Source: Pseudocercospora fijiensis CIRAD86
Lineage: Eukaryota > Ascomycota > Dothideomycetes > Mycosphaerellales > Mycosphaerellaceae
Length of the DNA stretch: 64,000 nucleotides
Direction of reading: 5' to 3'
Assembly (NCBI RefSeq): GCF_000340215.1
Contig: NW_006921534.1
Location: forward strand, 2,809,057 to 2,873,056
The position numbers and the translations under genes are program-made. Below the pieces are notes generated by a model. That model searched no databases, was not told the DNA's origin, and saw nothing but the letters and a program-made list of their open reading frames with translations. Of the stretch, positions 20,474-31,440 are shown piece after piece. Within the stretch, counting starts at the first letter, position 1. The number at the start of each line of letters is the position of its first letter.

Positions 20474-23400
20474 CTATAAGGTCCCAATGCTCCGCATATA
20501 TGCCACGATCTTTCCAACAAGCTCTGCATCGATAACGCCAGCGTCTTCGAGAGCAGGGGACCACTTCCTCGCCACATCTGTCTTATATTCCAGCGAGGGG
20601 CGCGCAGCGTCAGTATCATACTTGCTAGCAAAGAAGTCAACAAGCTTGATTGGAGGGTTTTTCTCTGGATCAGGGTCTGAGGATCTCAGTCGTGTGAGCC
20701 ACTCTCTCGGATCAACAGCTTCAAAGTCCACACCTGCTTGCTTTAGCAAGGGGAGAAAGTCTTTCGTCCAATGGAAGGTATTGTGATTCACGACGTTGAC
20801 GAAAGTTGCGTCTGCGCCTGACGTGCTAATGTCAATGAACGCCTGGGCGACGGTATCGACTGTGAGCCATGATGGTCGCTCATCAAGTGTTGGCAGGGCT
20901 CCAACAGTCTTGGCAGTCTGCAGGATCATGGGTATCGCTTCAGTAGCGTTCCATACACCATTTTGAGTATCGCCAATGACTTGACCAACTCGCAGTACGC
21001 GAGCTTTGAGACCAGTCTGCTTTGCCGCTCGGTCGCAGATGTTCTCAGTCACAAGCTTCGATTGCGCATAGCCCATGCCTTGAGCAACGCCAAGTGATTC
21101 TGCGAGGGCTTCCGGTACAACGCCTCCTGATGTACGTGCGGTGGCGCTCACTGAAGAGCAGAAATTGAAGGAAGCAGGTTCCGGCCGCTTTACTTTCAAG
21201 CAAATGTTGATCAGATTCCGAGTGCCAGCGACACAATCGGCTTCGAAGCTTTCAAGACCTTTGTTGAAGTTGACAGACCACGCCAAGTGGAAGAGATGAG
21301 TGATGTTTGACGCCATTTCGTTGAAAGTCTCGTCATTAAGCCCAAGATGAGCGTCAGCAAAGTCCGATGGGAAGGCGACGATCTTCTGAAGTGCTTCCAG
21401 AGAGAGACTTTCGAACACACGACGGGCTCGAAGAGACTCTTCCACACGAGCTGTCGCTGAAGAAGTGTCAGATGCTCGTACAAGACAATAAACCTTCCGC
21501 GTTGATTTCTGTGAAGCCAGACGTGCGACGAGGTGGGCACCAAGAGAGCCAGTTGCACCCGTGACAAGTGCGAACTCGCCATCCGCTTGACGCTCCATGG
21601 GTACATGGCTCTCAAATGTGCCATACTTCTCCACCATCGCTGCCATGCGATCTTCAACGCTCACTTGCGCCAATGCAGGTTTTCCAGTCTGGAGCCGGAG
21701 AACTTCGTCTGCCATTCTATTCAAAGTCGGAAAGTCGAAGACAAAATTTCGTCCGAGCTCTTGGCCTCCTAGGTCAATGTGCTTGAGGATGTGACTGCGA
21801 ATCTGGATAGCCTGCAGTGAATCAACACCGAGTGAGAAGAGATCGGTGTCATTGCCGAAAGAAAGCTCTCCTTTTGCAGCGAGCTTCGAAACGAGTTCTG
21901 CTCTCAGGAACGCCAGAAGCTCGTCCCTAGTTAGCCGCAACGATCCGCCTTTCTCGTCGACATACATGGCATCGATCTGCGGAGCAAAGTCGCGATAGAA
22001 CGCCGCGCGGATCACAGTGCCCTTGTCAGTACGACGATACTCTGTTTCTGCTGGAAGCACCCTGATCATGTCCCGAGAGAGCTTGGCATAGGCCGGCAAA
22101 TTCTTGTTCATGTCTGCGATCGCCGGCGTGAGCGAGTCGATGATTTCCTTGCTTGAAAGCGTCACTTCCTCCTTCGGGATCAAGAAAGCTCCAAGTCGTG
22201 GCTTGTTGGCTCCGAACACCACAGCTTCTGCAACATTCTTGTTCTGGCGAAGCACTCCCTCGACGAGCAAGGGATTTGCCTTCTCGCCATTCTCAAGCAC
22301 AATCGTGTCATCCAATCGCGCGTAGTATCGCCAAGTGTTGGGTTTGCTTGGATGTGGCTCGAAGAGATCTTTGGTCGCATAGGACCCATCGTCTCGATTG
22401 GTCGCAACCTTGGATCCCCAGCCTTGATTGACACAAAGCTCGTATAAATTGGGACCTCGCAGCTCCATGCTCAGATACGGGAGCAGTCGCTCTGGCACTC
22501 GTAGCCAGTCCCATTCCTTATCGTTACTGAAATCCCGGAAAGAGGTCATGAGCTGGCCTACTTCTGTGGCTCCGTAATGGCCAACTAAGTGCACTCCACC
22601 TTCGACTAAGCTGTCTCCGATCGGTTTTGGACAGGCCGAGCCACCGAACATGACGATGTCAAGTCGCGTCAGAAGCTGAATGCCTTCTTCCGTCTCTGCA
22701 AGAAGCTTCAATGCGTAGGGTACACCATAGAAGATTCTGATGTCCGAATGCTCCCTGAAGGTCGCCAAGAGATGCTTCGTGGCCAAAGGAAGTTTGGCAT
22801 TGGAGAGGTAGATCTTTCGCCGCGAGTGAATGGCTCGGAAGGTACAGCAGATGCCATGATTGTGGTAGAGGGGAAGTGTAAGATATCCAACCAGGCCGAA
22901 GTGCTGTGAGTAGGTGTACAGCGAAGCGCTGTGAGTCTGAAAGATTGGTTTCGGCAATCCTGTAGAGCCACTCGAGTGAATGATAAATGAGCGATTCTTA
23001 GTCTCACGCTTTGGATCAAGGATCGAGAGTGCTAGTCTCGCAGATTTCGTGCTCAGAGTCGATGTATCGATGATATGTGCTGTCTTGAGACCCGGCAGTT
23101 TCGCGATCACTGTCGTTGCGGCTGTCTGGAACGAGGCGCGGTAGAGCAAAGCAGTAGCTCGTGTCGTGGACAGCAGACTCTCGTATGCTTCGTCTGTGAT
23201 CCGAGTTGAAAGCAGTAGGGCTGTGTGACCCAGTCGAGATACTGCTAGAAGGGATACAAGGTAGCTCAAGTCTGAGTCGCCGAGCATACCGACCACTTGG
23301 ACCGGATCCTCTGAAGATATCCTTTGCGGCACCGTTGCGGAGTAGATACAAGCTGCTTGCTCAACCAGTTCATCTAATTGTTTCGGCGTACAGTCGACAT

Positions 23401-23668
23401 AGTTGGTTCCAGACTTCGGGTAGGAGATGATTGGTTCATTGCAGCCTTTCTGAACAGAACGAAGCTTAATCAATTCGTCCACGGTACGTGCTTCCCTTGT
23501 CTCCAAGTCCAGTTCGTCATTATACACCTCGACCTCCCGCACAGTTGTTGCCTTCGAGCTGGGTGGATGTGTCGCCACTGACTGCAGTACTGTCGCCGCC
23601 ATCTTGTTGACTGTCGCTGATGATGATGCGGACATCGGACGAGGTCCATCGAACATATATGTGAGCAC
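20474..23668 (-). CDS. NRPS-like enzyme: adenylation, carrier and thioester-reductase domains
   Basis: A single-exon 1064-residue A-PCP-R enzyme. Family knowledge: it activates a carboxylic acid with ATP, loads it on a phosphopantetheine arm and releases it reductively as aldehyde or alcohol, like alpha-aminoadipate reductase but without a condensation domain. Visible: adenylation core HSSGSTGLPKP (about 231-241), FGGSACPKPIGD (341-352), GHYGATEVG (363-371) and a terminal ...RTDKGTV segment (546-552). The carrier site is DLFSLGVDSLQAIQIR with Ser about 617. The reductase begins ALVTGATGSLGAHLV (about 700-714) and has the YAQSK catalytic pair (867-871). No transporter or regulator is adjacent; the AKR at 18770-20004 is the nearest enzyme. 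The acid substrate cannot be read from sequence. Confidence 0.9.
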   Translation of the reverse strand: MLTYMFDGPRPMSASSSATVNKMAATVLQSVATHPPSSKATTVREVEVYNDELDLETREARTVDELIKLRSVQKGCNEPIISYPKSGTNYVDCTPKQLDELVEQAACIYSATVPQRISSEDPVQVVGMLGDSDLSYLVSLLAVSRLGHTALLLSTRITDEAYESLLSTTRATALLYRASFQTAATTVIAKLPGLKTAHIIDTSTLSTKSARLALSILDPKRETKNRSFIIHSSGSTGLPKPIFQTHSASLYTYSQHFGLVGYLTLPLYHNHGICCTFRAIHSRRKIYLSNAKLPLATKHLLATFREHSDIRIFYGVPYALKLLAETEEGIQLLTRLDIVMFGGSACPKPIGDSLVEGGVHLVGHYGATEVGQLMTSFRDFSNDKEWDWLRVPERLLPYLSMELRGPNLYELCVNQGWGSKVATNRDDGSYATKDLFEPHPSKPNTWRYYARLDDTIVLENGEKANPLLVEGVLRQNKNVAEAVVFGANKPRLGAFLIPKEEVTLSSKEIIDSLTPAIADMNKNLPAYAKLSRDMIRVLPAETEYRRTDKGTVIRAAFYRDFAPQIDAMYVDEKGGSLRLTRDELLAFLRAELVSKLAAKGELSFGNDTDLFSLGVDSLQAIQIRSHILKHIDLGGQELGRNFVFDFPTLNRMADEVLRLQTGKPALAQVSVEDRMAAMVEKYGTFESHVPMERQADGEFALVTGATGSLGAHLVARLASQKSTRKVYCLVRASDTSSATARVEESLRARRVFESLSLEALQKIVAFPSDFADAHLGLNDETFNEMASNITHLFHLAWSVNFNKGLESFEADCVAGTRNLINICLKVKRPEPASFNFCSSVSATARTSGGVVPEALAESLGVAQGMGYAQSKLVTENICDRAAKQTGLKARVLRVGQVIGDTQNGVWNATEAIPMILQTAKTVGALPTLDERPSWLTVDTVAQAFIDISTSGADATFVNVVNHNTFHWTKDFLPLLKQAGVDFEAVDPREWLTRLRSSDPDPEKNPPIKLVDFFASKYDTDAARPSLEYKTDVARKWSPALEDAGVIDAELVGKIVAYMRSIGTL

Positions 23669-23980
23669 AAGTTACAATTGCTGTACGCAGTAGGTGTCTC
23701 CATTTCCGCAGATGCTGGCAAAGATACCATAGTCGGAGATCGTTGCGCTGTGAGGCGGAGACAGTATGTTCGGCATTGAGCAGCGCAAAGTCTGGCTTTT
23801 CCGCGCTTTTCCGACAGTGCGGAGATGCATTTGGTGGAGCTGCTGATGGATCTTGGCAGTTGTGCTCTGCTTCACCTCTGGCGATGGTGGAGCGTAGAGA
23901 TCCACGTCAACCGGATCTTGAGACTTGGATTGGCTTTCGGTGACACTCGAAATATGCTACACGTCTTCACTGGCCTTCCG

Positions 23981-24300
23981 CTCCGTGTACTGTAGTAGCG
24001 GGCCTCTTTCAAGCTGCAGACACCAGTCGCTGGCAAGGTGTCTGCCCATGCTGAGAGGACTGCCATCTTTCACGAGTGTCCGAAGCTCAGCGCTACAATA
24101 CTTCACATGAATCTTATATGTGACCCTCTCCGTCATATGCCCAGTCTCTTCCATGTCCCAAACACCAGTCGCTGGTATGGTGTAAGTGTGTATTGAGAGG
24201 GTTGCCACCACCCGCAGGCAACCGAACCCAGTGCTGCGAAACTCAACAGGGCTCCAAATCATGTCTTACTCCGTGTAGCAGTGGGCCTCTTTTCAAGCTG
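23981..24300. repeat. Diverged direct repeats upstream of the NRPS-like gene
   Basis: CCGTGTACTGTAGTAGCGGG...CTCTTTCAAGCTG at 23981-24016 recurs as CCGTGTAGCAGTGGGCCTC...TTCAAGCTG at 24271-24300. CACCAGTCGCTGG plus a GGTGT and GAGAGG tail at 24020-24058 recurs at 24162-24202. The copies are substituted and carry indels, so the duplication is old. Confidence 0.7.
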
Positions 24301-25397
24301 TTTGGAGCAATGGCTGCATAGTGTGGGCGCACGCTCCGCTAGTATGAAGTTCAGAACCCAGCGCGAGAAGGCTCAACACAGCTCCTGAATCCAGCACAGC
24401 TTATCGGGGCTGACAGGGCAGCGATGAGCATCGTGCTAGGACGAGACCGGAGTCACAGAGAGTCAGCTTCGGGAGTTCTCAATCTACTACTCACGAAGGT
24501 GTGCACCGAGTCGAAGAGCCTTCTCATCTCAACCATGACCACCACCAAGAGCGAGAAGGGCAGCTAGCAGCATCTTGCCACAGGGAGGCCAGAGTCACAG
24601 TGGTGTGAGTTTCAAGCATCTCCTTCCAACAATCACGATTTCACGCAGCAACTCTTATACCTTCTCCCCACATTTATTCGACACGGGTATGTAGCAGAGT
24701 GATTTCATGTGCGTCGAAGGCTGAGTCTCGTTGAGCTATCTGGTAACTTGCGAGCCAATCCACTTAACCTTGACCAAAACAAGAGCAAAGAAGCTTCATC
24801 CATATGCGGTGCCTTGGGGCGCGGACTGGTTCCTGGTTCTCGGCGGCGGCAGAAGTCGTTGCGGGCGCAGACGGGCAGCGAGCGAGACGCTCTCGGTCTC
24901 CGCGCGTGAGTTCGCGCAGCTCTGTGGCTCTGTCTGGGCGCTGCATTGTCGTTGTGTGCGAGGGCATTTTGCAAGATAGCTAAGCAGAGGGTGTGTCAGT
25001 GTCGCCTGGCAAGCTTATTTGGGAGAAGGGGAAGGGGTGGGTCTTTCACAAGTGGTTTTGCAGGACGGGACAGAAGTCCACATGCTCAGTACATAGTTGT
25101 AATGGCCTCATACCTTCTTCTGCTGATTCTAATATGCCATACAGCGGGCTTTTGTGATAGTGGTGCTGTCGAGACCGTTACTGACGTAGTGGTTGCTGAG
25201 CGGGCGAACGCGGCGGTGGCAAGCTGCTACTCGTACTGGGCCTTTTCAGGTCGACGGTCTCGAAGTTGGCGTCGAGCTGCTCTGTCTTCTAGAAACGGAG
25301 AGAGTAGGTGTTCACGTGCTGCTTTGAGCGATGCCAAAGGACGGATGGGTGGCGTGTGGAATGGCGTTGAGTGCGGTGGTGGTATTCGGACAGGCTG

Positions 25398-25615
25398 GCT
25401 GTCGCGCTATCAATCAGTATCCTTACAACTTTCCAGCCTACAACCAGTATTACTTGATAGCGATTGCTGAGATTCTTCCACTGTCGCAGCTAAGCGTGTC
25501 CATGTGCGTTCTCGAGACTTCTGGGTGGTGTTGGGTGGGCGGTGGCAACAGTTCGGCCTAGCTGTCGCGCACGTCAGTCAGTATCACCACAACTTTCCAG
25601 CCTGCAACCATTGAC
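25398..25615. repeat. Diverged direct repeat, period about 163 bp
   Basis: GCTGTCGCGC(TA/ACG)TCA(A/G)TCAGTATC followed by ACAACTTTCCAGCCT(A/G)CAACCA occurs at 25398-25450 and again at 25561-25611. Between them are shared words such as GAGACTTCTGG (also near 25680). Looks like decayed tandem units. Confidence 0.7.
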
Positions 25616-26461
25616 ACCTACAATGGATGACCGAGATGCTTCTAGACTCGCGGCTAGATGCCTTCTTGTGCTTGTGCGAGACTTCTGGAAGGTGTTGAGC
25701 TGGCGCTGGCCTTGTATAGGCAGATCTCTGGCCCCTGGGCACCTCCAGCCGACGGTGTAACGGTGCAAGTTCACAACAGAAGAAAAGCCCGTTCTGAGTT
25801 GTCAGCACGGCTTTCGAGCCAAATAGTACTTAAAGCCCCTGATTCCCCTGAATTTGAGGGCATACTTGTGAGTCCGACCACATCCACCCCTACCCTTTGG
25901 CAACACACCACTGACTCCTTCACAGACCTTACCGAGCGAGCTCGCTCATGAATGGGCTTTGCTCAGGAGATGAGCCTGCATTGCACACCGTGGTGCTCGA
26001 AACCTGTTGCCGTCCCTTCGGGGGCGGCATCGGTGTAATTTTTGCTGGCACCCACCATACTTTTTCATCATGTCGTTGCCACTGGCAGCGCCACGGAGAG
26101 GAAGCTCATCATCGCCGTTGCTGTTGTTGTAGTGCTGTCTGTGTTCTTTGGCCTCTTATCGTCGCGTCATGAGTTGTGCTGTGTTGTTGTTCGTGAGCTG
26201 ACCGTAACCGCTCATCTGTCGCCGCACGCATGCTCGTAGGACCTGCGCCATTAACCACTGCTACACTCAGTCAGTGACGACAGCATCCAGTAGCGCTGCA
26301 TATCCTTCGTCTTTCAGTGCGCGTGCAAGACTCTAACGAACCATCTTCCATCGTCCATCGCCGCATCGCCATTTCGACACTGCTTCGCGTCTGCGCCACT
26401 CGAACGCCTACCACGCAACTACACCACCAGCTGACTTGCAGCGATCGAGCACCTCGCAGCC

Positions 26462-26581
26462 ATGGACGCCCTTTACTGGTTCTGCACCATCCTGGAATAC
26501 TACATCCTTCACATCATCATCGTCGCCATCCTTCGGGGCGTCTACAACAACTTCATCAACCTCAACGAGCCAAGACAGTAG
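26462..26581 (+). CDS. Possible 39-residue membrane peptide
   Basis: An ATG at 26462 opens a short frame to TAG 26579-26581. It encodes MDALYWFCTILEYYILHIII then a short charged end (LRGVYNNFINLNEPRQ). About 20 residues form a convincing membrane helix and the composition is unlike the surrounding accidental frames, which are Ser/Arg-rich. It could be a small protein, a first exon (GT occurs at the stop) or chance. Support is limited to the sequence itself. Confidence 0.25.
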   Translation: MDALYWFCTILEYYILHIIIVAILRGVYNNFINLNEPRQ

Positions 26582-29152
26582 CTGGCGGCGGTGGCGACCA
26601 CCAGCGCGACATTGGCGACGTGGGCGGCGACAACAGCATGTCCGCCCGAATACACCCGACCGAGACGAGCGGCAGTAACAACATCATCATTGGGCGCCAC
26701 CATCACCATCTTCCCGCCACCTCCCAAAACATCATAGTCGGCACGGCCTCAGCGACACGGAGCATCAACAGGCTTTTCATGGCGAGAGTACTTCCTCGGC
26801 CGAACGAGTACCACGGTCGCCTGTCGAGTTTGAGCAGCACCTCTGCGTACAGTGAGACTGGAGCGAGAGGCGCTGGACGGCCTGGTAAAGAGCATTGTGG
26901 GCAGCAAGAGATGTATCGGTCGGATTACACCTGGTGGCAATTGGCTCCAACATGTCTCATCGGCCAAGGAAGGCAGTGGAAAGCTCTGGTGTTCCGTAGC
27001 AGCACTCATTCTCGAAGGTCCGATGAATGCAAAGCGGACTTTAAGCAGAAATTTTGAATGGCACTCCGAGTTTTGTACTGAATGTGTCACTCTGCTGAAG
27101 CATGTTCCTGCTGAAGTCGACCGGCAGTTGGATATACGTTCTGCTTGGGGATCAACTATGACAGGCACTTCTCGTGGCGGACTGCTGTGACACATTGCAT
27201 CCGTCCTTGGACTTTCCAATGGAAGGTGTTTTCATTGTCCAAAGAACCAGGCCACATCCTGCTGGTAAGCACGCGTTGCCAGATCAGACACAAGGCTCCA
27301 GAACACTGCGGTAAAGGAGCAGCAAGCGATAGCTTTTCGCCAACAAGTCTCACGCTATCATGTCCAGCGGGCTCCATTGGTCGACAGGCAGGATTGCTCA
27401 TTCTCCGCTGTCAGTGATTTCTCCTTGGCAAAGCAGTCGATTCTTGGCTCTTGGTAGGCTCGGTGCATGTCTGGCGGCGCTTGCCAGACAAAGGGAGATG
27501 ACCGGCTCTTGGGTTTACCGCAACATAATTTGATTGTCCATTCCACCGCTTTGTCTGAGGTCTCTGAAAGCCGGAGTCACTCAGCACACAAATCGAAGTT
27601 TAGTGGTCCATTTGCCTGTCTCAGTCTCGGTGACGAGAGGAGTGCGCCATCGACTGTTAGACTGCATTCACAGTCTCCAGAGTGAAAGGAGCAACATTCC
27701 AGCGTAGGCTCATTTGCCCCGACGACAGCAGTACCAAATGCCGGCCCTTTTTGTCATCGCTGCGGCATTGCCTTAATACAGGAGCTGAGGTCGGCACCGA
27801 ATCAGCATCAGAATTGAAGATGATGCTCATCAATCTTCCGATGTAAAGAGGCGAGGCTTGAGGAAAATGTGTTCAGTACTTGAACTTCCAGTTGTACGTC
27901 TTGGTGCCGCAGCCAAGCCCAGTCTTGGAATCGTATTGCACTCCTCTTTCTTGTGAGCGATATGTGGCATCGATCTGGAAGCTCATGATTCTTGGCTATG
28001 CATACCATGCAGACTTGCCATGAAAGTGCTTCCCGCGCGCCGCACATTTTCCACGGCGTCGACTGAGCTGTTGGGCCTTTCGCGATCCAAGGCTGCGGTC
28101 CACAAGGTGTGCAAGCAAGCCCAGCCTACTATCCTTAACCTGCATCATGCTCTTCAGCCATTGTCTTTTGACTTCAGTTCGCCGCTCTCTCCCTTTTTCC
28201 AGTTGGCTTTTCATGGCATATGCTGTGGTGCTGTTGGCAATGAGGCCGTGACAGTCACTGGTGGAGGCTACCAATGGTATGGATGGATATTTCGAGACGC
28301 ACGCGTTCGCAGGATCTGATCTCGAGAACGCCGCTCGGTTGTCCTCCTCCGCTTGGATTTTCTGCCGATGTGCAAATCCTGACCATGGATGGAGCTGCGA
28401 AGACATCTGCCATTCTGCCTTGATGTTGCAACTTGCTGGGTGATGGCTCATTGCCAAAAGAGGCGTCGCTGTCGAAATGATGACATCGTACACGAATGCA
28501 TTATCCTTGCCAAAGCATTCATGTCTGGAGGGCCTTCAATGAGCGTTGTCAAGTGTGCTCTTTGTCCTACACTGTCGGCTTTGTAGAGATCTGACACACC
28601 CCGGATCTTCAGCATCATTTCCACCTTCGCGAGCTCTTCCAGGCCGTCGAGTGTATCCTCGTCGCTATTGTGGCGATACAGCCATTCTCGCTGGTCGACC
28701 GAGTCGTAGCAGCTCGCTCTCCGCGGCTTTGAGCATTGAATTCGGTAATCGGAGGTCTTCAAGGCGTGACAGAAGCACCAGCGGAGGATGGTCCCAAAGC
28801 CAGTATTTTTCTGGCGCTCGCTGTCGATCTGCTTTGACGAGAGCTCCCAAAGACTTGCACGTACAAAGAGGCTATGGCATGATGATCAAAGCGATTGACC
28901 GATCATTCTCACGGGATGTGCTCTGCTACGGATGACTTTGCGAGTCGGACGTTCGTTCAGTCTTAAGTCGCTTGTCAGGCGTGCGCCAGACCATGAAAAC
29001 GATGTACGCGCTGTCATTATGCCGCCATTGTGACCTCGAGTGCTACTTTGGTCGCTGCTGTTGCGATTGCTGTCGCCGGTCGCCGGTATGCTTCGACAAG
29101 ATGGTTCGACTTGCCGCTGCTGACGCGCTCTGGCGTGGTGCTACGAGCGGCT

Positions 29153-29490
29153 AGGTATCTCATTCTCCTGCTGTATGGGATGGTGTGCTTTCGGCGACTG
29201 CAGGAGTCGATTGCTCGTCGCTCGATCGGTGCGTGCCAGGCTGTCTTGGAGATGCTATTGCGATCCCTATGTTGTTGGCTAGTTTTCCATGTCTCACAAT
29301 CGGTCGTGCCAGGCGCTGCCGTTGTTGCTCGCCGTCGGCATGTTTGCGACGCGGGTCGAACTCGATGGTGTCAAAGCGGAGCGGCGTAGTAGCAGAAGGG
29401 GCGCATCATACTGTCCTCATGGCGTACGGTATGCTGAGGCGTCGGCGGCTGAGAGTATCGGTTGCTCATCGCTCGGTCGGTACGAATCGG
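29153..29490. repeat. Diverged direct repeat, period about 251 bp
   Basis: The stretch TATCTCATTCTCCTGCTGTA...TCGGCGACTGCAGGAGTCG followed by ATTGCTCGTCGCTCGATCGG (29153-29230) recurs near 29404-29480 with many changes (for example GTTGCTCATCGCTCGGTCGG). Suggests a second family of decayed local duplications in the gene desert. Confidence 0.6.
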
Positions 29491-30363
29491 ATAGGCCAAG
29501 ATCAAGCCATCTGTGCTGTCAGCATGCTGCTGCTGTGATGTCGGGGGCTCGAGCGATCATCGCTGCCATCATGACGGTCCAAATGCTCTGGCAATTGGGT
29601 CAATATCGCCTACATGCAATGTAGCGACAGAGGGACCGCTTCAGGTCACTGTCAGCTGCGCGTTCTACCTTTCCCAAGTACAGCATTGCCGTCGTAGCTC
29701 GGCGATGCGTTTGTCAGATAGGTCACTGCCCGTTCCCAAGGCCGATCAGCCACGCGATATCTGCTTGCAAGCAGCAACTGTCCAGGCAAAGCTACGACGC
29801 AGTGCGCCCTGCGAGTAAAGAAGCAGATTGTTCATCTTTTTCGTTGTAGTAGTACCTCGAGCGAAAGCCATTCGAAGACCGTGTGTCGAGGTCGAGGAAA
29901 GCAAAGGTGAATCCAAAGTACTCCAGCGCTTGGACCCCAAGGCGTTTGAGGTTCATAAGCGCAAAAAAGCCGGCCCTTTCATCAATCAGAAGAGCAGAAG
30001 CTCTCATGGCCGCTATGGTCTAATGAATTCAATGGTAACAAACACCCTTCTTTACCCTTTGGCTCAGGCGGTTGGCAGTGGCAGTGGTTATTGGCATTTG
30101 AGCATCAGCTCCGAGCATCAGCTCCATTCTTTTTTGCCATTCTTCTGTCCCTTTGGAAGAGGTGGAAGAGTGTGTTCCTGTCGCAGCTCTTTTGTCCTCG
30201 GGAGGTTTCGATGTTCGAGCCTCCTCGAGGGAATATTTTTTTGGACGTCACAAGCATGAACACCATCAACACACCCTCACCATTGATTCAATGATCATCA
30301 CAGAGCGTTGTTGGTGGCTGTGTCGCTTTTTGTAGCTTTTCAATCCTTCGTGCTGGTTGTCCT

Positions 30364-31440
30364 TTGAAAGCGACTCGGAGGCAAGAGCTGATGAAAGCGG
30401 GCTTCGAGTCTTGCCGGACTCATCCTAAACGACCCAACAACACCTTTCACACGATTACAACATGCTGGCGGAAGATGGCCATAGCCATCGGAAGAGCCTC
30501 ATCGATTTTGGCACTCCGCACAGTGCTTAGTTGTGCTGTGATTGCGCCTCGAAGGAACGAATGCTACAGCTAGCCGTGAGCTTGGCGTTGTTCAAGAAGG
30601 CAAAACCCGACTTGTCTTTCCCGACCCCGTCCATACGGCCTACCAACACCCTACGCACAGACACAACACGCTGGCGCAAGGTTCATACAGCCATCGGAAG
30701 AGCCTCATCGATTTTGGCGATCCGCACAGTGGTTAATTGTGCTGTGATTGCGCCTCGAAGGAACGAATGCTACAGCTGGCCGTGAGCTTGGCGTTGTTCA
30801 AGAAGACAAAAGCCGACTTGTCTTGCCCGACCCGGTCCATACCGCCTAGCAACACCTTTCACACAGACACAACTCGCCGGCGCAAGGTTCATACAGCCAT
30901 CGGAAGAGCCTCACCAATTCTTACGATTCGCGCAGGTGGTGGTTGTGTGGGAATTGTACCTTGAAGGAACAAATGCTATCAGACAGCCAACCATGAGCTT
31001 GACGCCGTGGATTCCAACAGAGTACAAGTCCCTTCTTCGACCGACTTAGCCAGTACGGCTCAACAGAACCTCTCGCACAGATACAGCTTGCTTGCGGAAG
31101 ATTGAGACAGATATCCGGACAACATCGTCAAGGTTTGGTATGGAATAGGAACATGGGGCGATTGTGCTCTTGTAGCGCCGTGAACCACCAGGAGCCATCG
31201 CTGACCAGCTAGTCGTGAGCTTGACTTCATGGGTTCAATGAAGCGGAAGCTGGCTTGCCTTGCCCGACTTATCGAACGCAGCGTAACTACAGCTCCGCCA
31301 CAAACACAACCTGCTGGCGGAGGGTCGATACAGCCACCTGAACGATGCCACCGAAACCCGCAATCCGAGAAGGTGGCGATCGTGCTCCCATCGTGTCTCA
31401 GCCCACCGTAAGCCAATTGCCAGAGAGCTTGGCGTCACGC
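30364..31440. repeat. Five tandem units of about 206-222 bp, progressively diverged
   Basis: An anchor reading ATCGGAAGAGCCTCATCGAT or a variant lies at 30487, 30693, 30899, about 31113 and about 31335, giving spacings of 206, 206, 214 and 222. Each unit also carries TTGTGCTGTGATTGCGCCTC, GAAGGAACGAATGCTA, CGTGAGCTTGGCGTTGTTCA and (A/C)ACACCTTTCACACAGA or relatives. Units 1-3 are close, units 4-5 clearly older. The period is not a multiple of three and stops interrupt all frames, so it is not a repeat protein. Confidence 0.85.

Noticed and set aside
26317..27057. 246-codon frame in the gene desert as a gene
   Set aside because: His/Ser/Arg-rich with no secondary-structure pattern; other frames over the same DNA are equally open, as expected for this composition.
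29828..30259. 143-codon frame as a protein
   Set aside because: No family, and a minus-strand frame over the same bases looks equally plausible; no splice or start context to decide.
30364..30964. Repeat protein encoded by the 206-bp array
   Set aside because: The unit length is not a multiple of three and each frame is stopped within a unit or two.
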